Shown here piece by piece: positions 1-8,175 of a DNA stretch of 62,908 bases. The stretch is from an uncultured Eubacterium sp. Lineage in GTDB: Bacteria > Bacillota_A > Clostridia > Lachnospirales > Lachnospiraceae. The stretch spans positions 1 through 62,908 of the forward strand of contig CAJUSH010000006.1 of assembly GCA_910589045.1 (NCBI GenBank), read 5' to 3'. Position 1 is the stretch's first letter. Every line of letters begins with the position of its first letter. The notes beneath the pieces were generated by a model. That model was not told the origin of the DNA, made no database searches, and saw nothing but the letters and a program-made list of their open reading frames with translations. Both the position numbers and the translations under genes were made by a program.

Positions 1-60
1 AGAAATTTAAAGGTTTTCAGCTGGTTTGGAGTGTGGGAAGTTTGAGTTATTAAATGCTAT

Positions 61-855
61 TTAATTTTTCCACTTCCGAATTTCCAGCAAGCCCGGAACC
101 AGCTCCCTCGCGCTTGTCCGTAAAATGATGCGTCCCTTCTCTGCCGTGGCACCCGACGGGTCGCCGCCGATGCCGATGGGCTTGCCCTCCTTCGTTTTCC
201 AGTCCTCGGACACCCATCCGATGGAAACGCTGCCGTAGGGCAGAAGCGCTTTATTGTTTTCAAAGGGCTTCGGGATGCCCGCCTCGCCCGTCTCCAGCTT
301 TACAAGGCGCTCATCTACCGCCATAACCATCGACGTCTCCATCTCCCCGCCGTGAAAATCCCAGATATTTCCCTCGGAGATCGTCGCCTTTACATCCGGA
401 TGGGAAAACGCCCCGGAGGAGAGGATAAACGGCGCGATGCCAAGCTCGCTGCGCAGCTCCCGGCTTAACACCTGGACAATGGGCGCATTTCCGCCGTGGC
501 AGACGAGAAACGCCAGCTTTTCGAAGCCGTGGTGCGCAAGGCTTACCGCGATATCATAGAGCATGTGATAATACGTATCCGGCCGGAGCGTCACGGAGCC
601 GCAGAAATTTTTGTGCTCCGTGCTAAGGCCCACCGGTATGACCGGAAAGATGAGCATCGGAAAGTCCTCCTCGCCCGCCTCCGCAAGCGCCTCGATGAGA
701 TATTCACACATCGCCTCCGCGATGATATCGTCCGTACCCAGCGGCGCCTGATTTCCGTGCTGCTCCAGCGCGCCGACCGGTATGAGAACGATCGTCTCCT
801 TTTTGTCCACCGCTTCCATTTCCAGTCTCGTCAAATCTCTGTAGTTTCGGATCAT
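61..855 (-). CDS. Creatininase-family metal-dependent amidohydrolase
   Basis: 264 residues, the usual length for the creatininase/MftE/ArfB superfamily. These are cytoplasmic metalloenzymes that hydrolyse cyclic or linear amides. The metal-binding pattern is complete: GALEQHG near residues 28-34 (Glu31, His33), the TDD pair at 41-43, an HGGN motif in the middle and an HGGEMET motif that would supply the last Glu. The start overlaps the stop of the upstream RibU gene by four bases (ATGA), so the two are translationally coupled and share the FMN riboswitch. The family includes archaeal ArfB, which deformylates a riboflavin/F420 precursor, so a role in flavin or pyrimidine metabolism is plausible. 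The substrate is unknown; creatinine itself is unlikely. Confidence 0.85.
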   Translation of the reverse strand: MIRNYRDLTRLEMEAVDKKETIVLIPVGALEQHGNQAPLGTDDIIAEAMCEYLIEALAEAGEEDFPMLIFPVIPVGLSTEHKNFCGSVTLRPDTYYHMLYDIAVSLAHHGFEKLAFLVCHGGNAPIVQVLSRELRSELGIAPFILSSGAFSHPDVKATISEGNIWDFHGGEMETSMVMAVDERLVKLETGEAGIPKPFENNKALLPYGSVSIGWVSEDWKTKEGKPIGIGGDPSGATAEKGRIILRTSARELVPGLLEIRKWKN

Positions 856-1475
856 GACATAATCTCCCTCTTCACGAAGCTGACATGGCAGAGCCGCTCA
901 AACAGAATGTAGCCAACCAGGTAGTTTAAGCTGATCTTTAATACGTTAAACGGAATCGTCGCAAGCACGATAAAGGTCGTCAGGTTGTGGATCGCAGGAT
1001 TTACGGTTGCCACGAAAGCAATCACTTCGTCAAGTGGCATACCCATCGCCGTCGCGTACAGCGGCAGGGTGATAAATGCGTTGATGCAGCAGGAAACCGC
1101 CACACGGATCGGCAGGCTTACAAGCATCGCGGTAATGCCGGCCTTTCTCGTCTTACCCATCTTTTTATATACAAGCCAGATGGGAACGACAAAGAGCACG
1201 ATGCCGATGAGGTTGGCAAACTCGCCCACGTACATACTGTTTGTTCCCACGGTTACAAGCTTGATCAGAACCTTGATCACCTCCACGGCTGCCGCAGGCA
1301 CCGGCCCGAGCAAAAACAGTGCGATCACCGAGGGGACATCCGAGAAATCGACCTTATAAAAAGGCGGCATCATCGGAACGGAGATCTCCAGCGACATGAG
1401 GACACCCGCCAGGGCGGCCAGCATAGCCGTGTAAATCATTGTCTGTGTACTCCAGATTTTCTTTTCATTGTTCAT
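852..1475 (-). CDS. ribU: Riboflavin ECF transporter S component (RibU-type)
   Basis: 207-residue polytopic membrane protein with about six hydrophobic segments. Near residue 40 it has the KVDFSDVPSVIALFLLGP stretch typical of RibU, where the conserved Asp-rich segment precedes the second helix, and a GEFANLIG motif follows. S components bind the vitamin and work with a shared EcfAA'T module, which is not in this window. The gene follows an FMN riboswitch and terminator on the same strand, which supports riboflavin or FMN-precursor specificity. The start has a good Shine-Dalgarno (AGGGAGG about 9 bases upstream). Confidence 0.9.
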   Translation of the reverse strand: MNNEKKIWSTQTMIYTAMLAALAGVLMSLEISVPMMPPFYKVDFSDVPSVIALFLLGPVPAAAVEVIKVLIKLVTVGTNSMYVGEFANLIGIVLFVVPIWLVYKKMGKTRKAGITAMLVSLPIRVAVSCCINAFITLPLYATAMGMPLDEVIAFVATVNPAIHNLTTFIVLATIPFNVLKISLNYLVGYILFERLCHVSFVKREIMS

Positions 1476-1621
1476 CGTTAGAACCTCCCTGAATTAAAAA
1501 TTTTGTGCAACAGAAGTCCTAAATTCTTACTGAAAAATTATACCGCGCAGGCTTCTGCGCCTGCGGCGGACCGCTTATGCGGCATATTTCTTTTTCGCCG
1601 CTGTGCGATCATTGTTTTTTC

Positions 1622-1654
1622 ATCGTACCGGAAAATCAAAAAAGCTTCCGATAC
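1622..1654. repeat. 33-base interspersed repeat, copy 1
   Basis: This 33-base segment recurs at 12988-13020 with three mismatches. Both copies start ATCGTAC and end AAAAAAGCTTCCGATAC. The ends are nearly inverted (GTACCGGAA against TTCCGATAC), so a short hairpin can form. Both copies sit directly beside a rho-independent terminator. Confidence 0.6.
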
Positions 1655-1688
1655 AACAAAAAAATCTCAAACCACAGGGGTCTGAGAT
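1655..1688 (-). terminator. Rho-independent terminator of the FMN riboswitch
   Basis: On the minus strand a 10-base-pair stem (ATCTCAGACC pairing with GGTTTGAGAT, one G-U) with a five-base loop is followed by TTTTTTTG. It lies between the aptamer and ribU and is the likely expression platform. Confidence 0.85.
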
Positions 1689-1748
1689 CTGCATCCACGG
1701 AATCCGCGCCTGTCCCGTATGAGATACGGACACGCGCCGGCCATGACT

Positions 1749-1895
1749 TTCTTCTCTCATCCAGACTTTAACTGTCGGTATCGGAATCTCACCGATTCAT
1801 GCACGCGGTCGGAGACGTCACTGTTCCTTGACGACCTGCCGGCAACGGCTCGCGGACTATACCGCCGGTAGGGAATCTCACCCTGCCCCGAAGAA
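1749..1895 (-). promoter_or_regulatory. FMN riboswitch (RFN element)
   Basis: On the minus strand the conserved RFN blocks appear in order: TTCTTCGGGGCAGGGTGA, ATTCCCTACCGGCGGT, a TCCGCGAGCC block, a variable stem, a GGTGAGATTCCGATACCGAC block, and the 3' signature GTCTGGATGAGAGAAG. It lies between a consensus-like promoter and a terminator and precedes ribU. FMN binding is therefore expected to stop transcription of ribU and the creatininase gene. Confidence 0.95.
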
Positions 1896-1919
1896 TTTAT
1901 TCGTTTCTGTTCGATACCA

Positions 1920-1948
1920 ATGATAGCACGGTGCGGCGCATGTGTCAA
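1920..1948 (-). promoter_or_regulatory. SigA-type promoter for the riboswitch operon
   Basis: TTGACA, a 17-base spacer and TATCAT on the minus strand, placed so that transcription would start about 15 bases before the FMN aptamer. Confidence 0.75.
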
Positions 1949-1979
1949 CCGGTTGGAACAAATTTTTGCGTGTTTCCGT

Positions 1980-2768
1980 TCAGCAACCGGGGCCACTGCT
2001 CCCATATTTGCAAAACACCCGCGCGATCTCCAGATCCTCCGGTGTCGTGACCTTGATATTGCGGTAGGAGCCTTCGATGAGCCGGCATTTTTTTCCGTAT
2101 GCCAGCTCCAGCACCTGTGCATCGTCGGTGAGCGAGCATGCGTTGCTTCCGTCCACTGACATGCTGCCGCATGCCGCCTGCGCACCGCTCTCCGGCGCGA
2201 GTCCTGCCAGCACGGCATCGTAGGCATCGCGGATGAGCTGGTACGAAAACGCCTGGGGCGTCTGCACCTGCCAGAGCGTTCTGCGGTCCGGCGTCTGCAC
2301 CGCCCTCCGGTGCCCGTCCACAACCTTGATGGTGTCCTTGACCGGCATTCCCACGACAACCGCCTGCTCCCGCTGCACAGCCTCCATCGTGCGCTTGATC
2401 ATCGCCTGGTCCACAAAGGGCCGCGCCCCGTCGTGAATGAGCACATAGTCCACCCCGCACAGCGCCCGCAGGCCCGCCTGCACCGAAAAATAGCGCTCAC
2501 GCCCTCCGGCGACGACGGCACACACCCGGGTAAACCCAAAGCGCTCCACAATCTCCTTTCGGCAGTAAGCCTCATGCCCCTCCGCGACAACAAGCACGAT
2601 CCGCGCGACGGCACTTTGCTCAAACGCCCGGAGCGCATAGTAGATAAGGGGTCTGCCCTCCAACGGAAGGTACTGCTTTGCAATGTTTCCGTTCATGCGC
2701 GAGCCGGAGCCCGCCGCCAGCACGACCGCACCGAAAACCGCCGGGCCGCTGTACTGTTCCTCTGACAT
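1980..2768 (-). CDS. ispD: 2-C-methyl-D-erythritol 4-phosphate cytidylyltransferase
   Basis: Third enzyme of the MEP isoprenoid pathway; it transfers CMP from CTP to methylerythritol phosphate. The N-terminal nucleotide-binding signature VLAAGSGSRM followed by KQYLPLEG is at about residues 16-37, and the HDGARPFV motif is near residue 115. At 262 residues it is longer than the usual 225-235, because of an N-terminal extension and about 20 extra residues before the TDDAQ segment (a Ala/Ser/Gly-rich loop near residues 195-215). The start has AGGAGGT 9 bases upstream. It follows tsaD with a 140-base gap. Confidence 0.93.
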   Translation of the reverse strand: MSEEQYSGPAVFGAVVLAAGSGSRMNGNIAKQYLPLEGRPLIYYALRAFEQSAVARIVLVVAEGHEAYCRKEIVERFGFTRVCAVVAGGRERYFSVQAGLRALCGVDYVLIHDGARPFVDQAMIKRTMEAVQREQAVVVGMPVKDTIKVVDGHRRAVQTPDRRTLWQVQTPQAFSYQLIRDAYDAVLAGLAPESGAQAACGSMSVDGSNACSLTDDAQVLELAYGKKCRLIEGSYRNIKVTTPEDLEIARVFCKYGSSGPGC

Positions 2769-2908
2769 TCAGCCGCACCTCCTTGCCTGATTCTTTTACG
2801 CACCGACCGGCTGCAGGACGGATGCCGTCCTGCCAAACGCCCGGGCCGCGTTCCGCTGCCGCCTGCTTCGCGCAGCGCTTTCCCCGCAGAGGCCGTCCGC
2901 CCCGCACA

Positions 2909-3940
2909 CTAGCGCTCCCCCAGCTTCAGGTTCGGGACTGCATTCAAATCCAGCCCGTCCCGTCTGCCCGCCAGATACTCGTAGTAAGCCGCCGCGCCGA
3001 TCATCGCCGCATTATCCGTACACAAAACCGGCGAGGGGTGAAAAAACGAAACGCCCCTTTTTCGGCACGCCTCCTCCATCGCACCCCGCAGGGTCTGGTT
3101 CGACGCCACGCCCCCGGCGATGGCAAAGCGATCCATGCCGTACTCCTCCACCGCGCGCATCGCGTTTTGCACCAGCACCTCGATAACCGCCTGCTGGAAG
3201 GAAGCCGCCACATCCGCCTGTACGATCTCCTCCCCCTTCATCCGCGCGCCGTTCAGATAATTCAGCACGGCGGATTTCAGGCCGCTGAAGGAAAAATCAT
3301 AGGGGGCGTCCGCGATGCGCGGCTTGGGAAAGGAAATCGACTCCGCATTGCCCGCCCGGGCTGCCCGCTCGATCTTCGGCCCGCCGGGATAGCCAAGCCC
3401 AATGGCACGCGCCACCTTGTCAAACGCTTCCCCCGCCGCGTCGTCCCGCGTCCGTCCGAGAATCTCATAGCAGCCGTAATCCTGCACCTTCACGAGATGC
3501 GTGTGCCCGCCCGAGACGACCAGGCACAGAAACGGCGGCTCCAATTGTTTATTCTCGATATAATTTGCACTGATATGTCCCTCGATATGATGAACACCGA
3601 TCAGCGGGAGCTTTGCCGCATACGCGATCGCCTTTGCCTGCGCCACGCCCACGAGCAGTGCGCCCACAAGCCCCGGCCCGTAGGTCACGGCAATCGCATT
3701 CATCTCACCCAGCGTCATCCCCGCATCAAAAAGCGCCTGCGTGATCACCTGGTTGATCTTTTCAATATGCTTCCGGGAAGCGATCTCCGGCACAACGCCG
3801 CCGTAAACCGTATGTAGTGCGATCTGGGAGGAAATCACGTTCGAGCGCACATCTCTCCCGTCCACAACGACTGCCGCCGCCGTCTCGTCGCAGGAGCTTT
3901 CAACCGCCAGTATTTTTACGTCACTTGTCTTTGCAGCCAT
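2909..3940 (-). CDS. tsaD: tRNA N6-threonylcarbamoyladenosine synthase subunit TsaD
   Basis: Catalytic ATPase-like subunit of the bacterial t6A complex with TsaB and TsaE; it moves threonylcarbamoyl to A37 of ANN-decoding tRNAs. The N-terminal VESSCDET motif, the metal-binding HHIEGH motif (HxxxH) near residue 110 and the C-terminal ASNQTLR and DNAAMIG segments are present. An in-frame start exists at 3982, but the ATG at 3940 is preferred: it has AGAGGAAG just upstream and lies four bases after the preceding stop. tsaB, tsaE and rimI are encoded upstream in the same run. Confidence 0.93.
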   Translation of the reverse strand: MAAKTSDVKILAVESSCDETAAAVVVDGRDVRSNVISSQIALHTVYGGVVPEIASRKHIEKINQVITQALFDAGMTLGEMNAIAVTYGPGLVGALLVGVAQAKAIAYAAKLPLIGVHHIEGHISANYIENKQLEPPFLCLVVSGGHTHLVKVQDYGCYEILGRTRDDAAGEAFDKVARAIGLGYPGGPKIERAARAGNAESISFPKPRIADAPYDFSFSGLKSAVLNYLNGARMKGEEIVQADVAASFQQAVIEVLVQNAMRAVEEYGMDRFAIAGGVASNQTLRGAMEEACRKRGVSFFHPSPVLCTDNAAMIGAAAYYEYLAGRRDGLDLNAVPNLKLGER

Positions 3941-3944
3941 GAAT

Positions 3945-4547
3945 CTAATCTTCCTCTTGTGCCGGTTTGTCAACCTTTTCAAAGCCTAAAATCTTCCAGT
4001 TTCCGTCCGCATCCTTGCGCAGCAGGAACCGCTGATAGGTGCGCGTAAACTGGGGGTTGCTATCGCCCTTCATAAAATAGGAAACCTCCACAAACGCACC
4101 GGAGCCTCCCGTCACATCGACATACTCCACCTCATTGGAGCCGCACACATTTGCCTGCATGATGGATTTTCCGATTTTCTGGAAGCCGTTAAGCTCCTGT
4201 GCCAGATTATCGATGTTCGTCTCCTGGGGATTTTCGTCCAGAAGCTCCGCGTCGTACATGTCCCGCAGCTTTGCGCCAAGCGCCTGCAGCTCCCCGTCCG
4301 TCAAATCCTTACTCCCGGCGCCGTAGAGACAGACGATATAGCGGTTGTACAGCTTCATCACTTCACGGGGCGTCGACGGATAGCTTCCCAGCACGTCAAT
4401 GTTGAGCAGTGTATCCTTCTCGGACACCTCCGTCGTATCCTCCGCCGAGCGCGGTGCATGCCGTAAAACAAGTACAAATGCGCCCACGATTATCACAGCG
4501 AGCAAAACCAATACAATCACTCCGCCAATACCACGTTTTTTCTTCAT
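3945..4547 (-). CDS. Membrane-anchored protein of unknown function
   Basis: 200 residues. A KKKRG start and one transmembrane helix (about residues 8-27) are followed by an extracytoplasmic domain with an Asp/Glu-rich character and a C-terminal segment (FTRTYQRFLLRKDADGNWKI) resembling the beta-rich end of SnoaL/DUF4878-like folds. I recognise it only as a type common in Lachnospiraceae and assign no function. Its start overlaps the rnz stop by four bases (ATGA), and its 3' end carries the tsaD ribosome binding site, so it is embedded in the tRNA-maturation operon. Confidence 0.75.
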   Translation of the reverse strand: MKKKRGIGGVIVLVLLAVIIVGAFVLVLRHAPRSAEDTTEVSEKDTLLNIDVLGSYPSTPREVMKLYNRYIVCLYGAGSKDLTDGELQALGAKLRDMYDAELLDENPQETNIDNLAQELNGFQKIGKSIMQANVCGSNEVEYVDVTGGSGAFVEVSYFMKGDSNPQFTRTYQRFLLRKDADGNWKILGFEKVDKPAQEED

Positions 4548-5464
4548 CTCTCATCAGCCTCCTCAAAATCAAGTGTGCACATCCGCCCGTCTTTTCCGAG
4601 TGATGCCGCAGGAAAGATCTCCCGCACGCTGTCCATGTAGTCCTCGGCGTGCAGCAGGGACGGGCTGAAATGCGTCAGCCACATCTGCCGCACTTTTGCA
4701 TCCCGCGCCACCTGCGCCGCCTCATAAAACGTCATATGCTTATACTGCTTTGCCTTCGCAAGCTTTTCCGGCTCCGCATACATGCCCTCGCAGATCAGAA
4801 GATCCGCATGGCCTGCCGCCTCCGTCAGCGACCGGGTGGGACGGGTATCCGTGCAGTAGGTGAGCTTAATGCCCTTGCGCGGCTGTCCCATAACCAGATC
4901 CGGCGTATAGCTTTTTCCTTCGTACTCCACCGTCTCGCCGCGCTGCAGGCGTCCCCAGTAATTGCGGGGAATCGGAAGCTTCAGTGCCTCCTCAAGCCGG
5001 AAGCGCCCCGCCCGTTTGATCTCGACGGTATAGCCGTAGCAGGTGACATTGTGGTTCACGCGGAACGCCTCAATCTCGTAGCCGTTGATGGAAAAATGCT
5101 GCGAGCTCCCCTCGATCTCCAGAAAACGAATCTCAAAGGGCAGCTCCGGCGCAATGGTGCGCAGCGCGTTCACGACGCGCTCAAGCCCCTTCGGCCCGAT
5201 CATCGTGAGCGGCTCGGTGCGCTCGGCATTTCCCATCGTGAGCAGCATCCCCGGCAGGCCGCTGATGTGATCCGCGTGATAATGGGTAAAGCACATCACA
5301 TCAATGGGCTTCGCGCTCTGCCCCGCCTTTTTCAATGCGACCTGCGTGCCCTCGCCGCAGTCGATCAGAAGACTGCTGCCGTTATATCTGGTCAGAAGCG
5401 CGGTCAGCCACCGGTAGGGCAGCGGCATCATGCCGCCGGTTCCAAGCAAGTATACGTCTAACAT
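4544..5464 (-). CDS. rnz: Ribonuclease Z
   Basis: 306-residue metallo-beta-lactamase-fold nuclease that removes 3' trailers from tRNA precursors lacking an encoded CCA. The zinc motif is HYHADH at residues 61-66, preceded by LIDCGEGTQ (34-42). Further ligands are in the FRVNHNV, YCTDTRP and WLTHFSP segments. The tRNA-Leu in this window lacks an encoded CCA, which fits a need for RNase Z. It sits in the tsa cluster and overlaps the next gene by four bases. Confidence 0.92.
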   Translation of the reverse strand: MLDVYLLGTGGMMPLPYRWLTALLTRYNGSSLLIDCGEGTQVALKKAGQSAKPIDVMCFTHYHADHISGLPGMLLTMGNAERTEPLTMIGPKGLERVVNALRTIAPELPFEIRFLEIEGSSQHFSINGYEIEAFRVNHNVTCYGYTVEIKRAGRFRLEEALKLPIPRNYWGRLQRGETVEYEGKSYTPDLVMGQPRKGIKLTYCTDTRPTRSLTEAAGHADLLICEGMYAEPEKLAKAKQYKHMTFYEAAQVARDAKVRQMWLTHFSPSLLHAEDYMDSVREIFPAASLGKDGRMCTLDFEEADER

Positions 5465-5507
5465 TGGTTTGCCTTTCTAAAATCTTTCCTGCAATTTCTT
5501 ACAATCC

Positions 5508-5732
5508 TCACAAAAGCTCCGTCTGCGGATGGCACTGCGGCGCAATCGCAAAGGTGCGCTTCCATTTTTCGAGACACTCCGGACAGATATCCATCTCTTC
5601 CACCGTCCCGTCCTGTGCGGACAGATAGCCCCAGCTTTTTGCGATATGAAGATGGTCCACATAGCGCCCGCCCTCACGGTCCAGTTCCTTCCCACAGCAA
5701 TTGCACAAAATCTGATCGTTTTTCTTCATCAT
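5508..5732 (-). CDS. Small zinc-ribbon-like protein
   Basis: 74 residues with two Cys pairs, CNCCGKEL near residue 10 (CxxC) and CPECLEKW near residue 50 (CxxC), spaced for one structural zinc site. The intervening segment is aromatic (YVDHLHIAKSWGYLSAQDG). I do not recognise a named family. It lies between rimI and rnz with short gaps, so it is probably co-transcribed with tRNA maturation genes. A shorter overlapping frame at 5477-5695 lacks any motif and was not used. Confidence 0.65.
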   Translation of the reverse strand: MMKKNDQILCNCCGKELDREGGRYVDHLHIAKSWGYLSAQDGTVEEMDICPECLEKWKRTFAIAPQCHPQTELL

Positions 5733-5763
5733 TCATCCTCCCGAAAAGTATATACTACCTCTC

Positions 5764-6273
5764 CTATTGTAAGGATGAAGCTCCCGCTTTGCCATAGGAA
5801 ACTGCTGGCTCACCTTCCAGTGCGCCGGTAAGCTCCCTGCACATCACATAGGCATCCTCGACAGGGCGCTCGTAAAAGCGCCTGCGCACGCCCGCAGCCG
5901 CAAAGCCGCAGCCCTCGTAGAGCCGGATCGCCGCCGTGTTCGAAACCCGCACCTCAAGCACCAGCCGGTAAATATGCGCCTCCGCCATCCGCGCCGCCAG
6001 CTCCTCTAAAAGCCGCCGTGCCACGCCGTGCCTGCGCGCATCCACGGCTACTGCCACATTCGTGATCTCGCCCTCATCCAGGCTCATGCAGACCCCCGCG
6101 TAGCCCAGCAGCCGCCCCTTGCGTGCCACAAGAAAAAGCATCTCCTCCCGGCAGAGTGTTTCAAGCAGACTCTTCTCGGACCACGGCATGGAAAATGTCT
6201 CCGCTTCCAGCGCCGCCACCTCAAAAACATCTGCCTGCGTCATCGGTCGGATCGTGAACTGCTCCGCCGTCAT
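5764..6273 (-). CDS. rimI: Ribosomal-protein-alanine N-acetyltransferase RimI
   Basis: GNAT-fold acetyltransferase, 169 residues. The acetyl-CoA-binding segment RRHGVARRLL and the RimI hallmark LEVRVSNTAAIRLYEGCGF are both visible. RimI modifies the N-terminus of ribosomal protein S18 in model bacteria. It is classically linked to tsaB, and here its start overlaps the tsaB stop by four bases. The C-terminal 15 residues are a variable tail. Confidence 0.9.
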   Translation of the reverse strand: MTAEQFTIRPMTQADVFEVAALEAETFSMPWSEKSLLETLCREEMLFLVARKGRLLGYAGVCMSLDEGEITNVAVAVDARRHGVARRLLEELAARMAEAHIYRLVLEVRVSNTAAIRLYEGCGFAAAGVRRRFYERPVEDAYVMCRELTGALEGEPAVSYGKAGASSLQ

Positions 6274-6995
6274 ACGCCTGCATCCCCCGGCAGTCTTTTC
6301 TCCTTCTCCTGCTGCTCACGCTCCGCCTGGGAAAGCCGCAGGTAATCGGGACGGTGGTCCTGCGCGCTCACGGTGATGCCCCGTTTCAGATACACACCTG
6401 CCAGCGCCGCCACGGCGCCCGCACGCTGCTTGTTCAAATGCGCCGGCGCAAACAGGCAGGGTACACGCAAATGCGCCTCCAGGTATTCCCGGAATACGGC
6501 GACACCGTCGCCCAGAAACGTAACCGCCCGCCCAAGCCCGTTGAGCTTTTCCGCAATCCGGCCGATATCCACCGCACACTGCGGTTCAACCGTCTGCATA
6601 CTGCCGTCCTCAAATGCATAGATGCCGGTGTAGGTCTGATTCCGCCGCGCATCCATCACCGGACAGACCAGGGTAGCCGCACCCCAAAGATTATACGCCA
6701 GTGCATCCACCGTAGGCACCTCCACAAGCGGCACCTCCAGCACAAGCCCCAGCCCCTTCGCGGTGGCGGAGCCAATGCGCAGCCCCGTAAAGGAGCCGGG
6801 CCCCTTTGCCACGGCGATGGCATCCACGGTTTTCAGGTCCAGCTCCACCATGGATGCAACCGCATCCAGCATGGGAAGCAGCGTCTGCGAATGGGTTTTC
6901 TTATAATTCACGGTGTACTCACCGATCAGATTGTCGTCTTCCACAAGGGCTACACTCGCCACGAGCCCGGAGCTGTCAAGTGCCAGCACTTTCAT
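6270..6995 (-). CDS. tsaB: t6A biosynthesis scaffold protein TsaB
   Basis: 241 residues of the ASKHA fold. It begins MKVLALDSSG and has the conserved KGPGSFTGLRIG segment near residue 65 that is typical of TsaB/YeaZ. TsaB is the dimerisation partner of TsaD. The gene lies between tsaE and rimI, a common order in Firmicutes. Confidence 0.92.
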   Translation of the reverse strand: MKVLALDSSGLVASVALVEDDNLIGEYTVNYKKTHSQTLLPMLDAVASMVELDLKTVDAIAVAKGPGSFTGLRIGSATAKGLGLVLEVPLVEVPTVDALAYNLWGAATLVCPVMDARRNQTYTGIYAFEDGSMQTVEPQCAVDIGRIAEKLNGLGRAVTFLGDGVAVFREYLEAHLRVPCLFAPAHLNKQRAGAVAALAGVYLKRGITVSAQDHRPDYLRLSQAEREQQEKEKRLPGDAGV

Positions 6996-7037
6996 AATTT
7001 CACCCGTCCTTTTTCGCAGCAGCCCTGCCGGCTCCTG

Positions 7038-7475
7038 CTATCCTTTCTTTTCAGCTTCATTCAGCGTAATCCGGCGGTAGTCGAAGCCCCTCTCCAAATC
7101 CTTCTCGATCAAAAGCTCCGTGCGCCCTTTCGGCAGCAGCTGCTCAATCCGCTCCGCCCACTCGACAAGGCACACGCCCCCGCCGTAAAAATAATCCTCA
7201 CAGCCGATCTCATCCATCTCTTCGACGGCTCCGATCCGGTATACGTCAAAGTGGTAAAACGGTATCCTTCCCCCGTCGTACACCTGTAGAATCGTAAAGG
7301 TGGGGCTGTTTACCGGCTCCTCTATCCCCAGCCCCCGCGCAAGCCCCTGGGCAAACACGGTCTTTCCCACACCCAGATCGCCGCTTAGTGTATAGACCGT
7401 CCCTGCCTGCGCCGTCTCCCCCAGCCTTTTTGCCAGGTCAAAGGTCTCCTGCGGCGAATTTGTCTCAAATATCAT
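7038..7475 (-). CDS. tsaE: t6A biosynthesis ATPase TsaE
   Basis: 145 residues. The P-loop GDLGVGKT is at residues 32-39, followed by VNSPTFTILQ and the FYHFDVYRI stretch that mark TsaE/YjeE. It supplies the ATPase that resets the TsaB-TsaD complex. It is followed by tsaB 42 bases downstream and preceded by a membrane-protein gene only 12 bases upstream. Confidence 0.93.
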   Translation of the reverse strand: MIFETNSPQETFDLAKRLGETAQAGTVYTLSGDLGVGKTVFAQGLARGLGIEEPVNSPTFTILQVYDGGRIPFYHFDVYRIGAVEEMDEIGCEDYFYGGGVCLVEWAERIEQLLPKGRTELLIEKDLERGFDYRRITLNEAEKKG

Positions 7476-7487
7476 GCCTTGCTCCTG

Positions 7488-7988
7488 TTATCTTTTCATC
7501 TTAAAACGATAGCTGTCCATGTGCGCCTTCGCCAGCTCGTAGAGGTCGCCGTAGGCATCCCCCAGCTGCGCCCGCGGCACCACATTTGCGCGGATGCGGC
7601 CGCCGTAGAGCAGAACCATGTGCCTTGTGCTCACGATCTTGTAGAGCTGCTTCCAGGGCATGGTCACACTCTGATCGCCGAAGCTGGTCGTAATCCCCGT
7701 CTCGTCGAATACATAGTGGATGGCACTCCGGTAAACCTCGTTTGCCATCTGCTTTTTCACCTTGCCCCGCAGGTTGAAGGGCACATACAGCAGCAGCAGT
7801 ATTGCCGCCAAAAGGTACAGCACATTGTAAGCCACGTCCTTATCTCCCCAGGTCAGCACGGCAATCAGCGCAATCATAACCGCCAGCACTACCGAAAGGA
7901 TACCCTGTGAATTGTGGTATACATGGTAGAGATTAAAACGGTACATATCCTCAAACGTCATTTTCACATCAAGCTCAATCCTTTTCAT
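7488..7988 (-). CDS. YcxB-like membrane protein
   Basis: About 166 residues from the chosen start MKRIELDVKM, which has AAAGGAG 11 bases upstream; a start at 8060 would add a poorly conserved leader. Two hydrophobic segments in the first half (about residues 30-80) are followed by a soluble domain with an HYVFDETGITTSFGDQSVTMPW-like pattern, typical of the YcxB-like C-terminal domain. The function of this family is unknown. The gene lies just upstream of tsaE. Confidence 0.7.
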   Translation of the reverse strand: MKRIELDVKMTFEDMYRFNLYHVYHNSQGILSVVLAVMIALIAVLTWGDKDVAYNVLYLLAAILLLLYVPFNLRGKVKKQMANEVYRSAIHYVFDETGITTSFGDQSVTMPWKQLYKIVSTRHMVLLYGGRIRANVVPRAQLGDAYGDLYELAKAHMDSYRFKMKR

Positions 7989-8096
7989 AAAGCAAGCGGC
8001 TCCTTTAAAATCCGCACACTGCCTGACCACCCTCCCGGATCTGTCGGCAAGCGTACACAAATATCACGTATAAATGCAGTATAACATTATTTGGAA

Positions 8097-8138
8097 AAAA
8101 AGAAAAGGGGGTCGGCCCGGTTCGGCCAGCCCCTTTTT
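8097..8138 (-). terminator. Terminator after tex
   Basis: GC-rich hairpin (GGGGCTGGCC against GGCCGACCCC, one imperfect step) followed on the minus strand by CTTTTCTTTTTTT. The plus strand also has a T-run, so it may work in both directions. Confidence 0.7.
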
Positions 8139-8175
8139 GCATTTTCGTGATGCGTCCACGGAAACAAAAACACCC

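Noticed and set aside
56..60. A terminator after the creatininase gene in the first 60 bases
   Set aside because: No clear stem with a T-run is present; the window starts too close to the gene end to judge.
2678..3817. A 379-codon open frame on the plus strand opposite tsaD
   Set aside because: Antisense to tsaD and the start of ispD, Arg/Pro/His-rich, no domain.
6354..7289. A 311-codon open frame opposite tsaB and tsaE
   Set aside because: Shadow of two conserved genes, no motif and no start signal.
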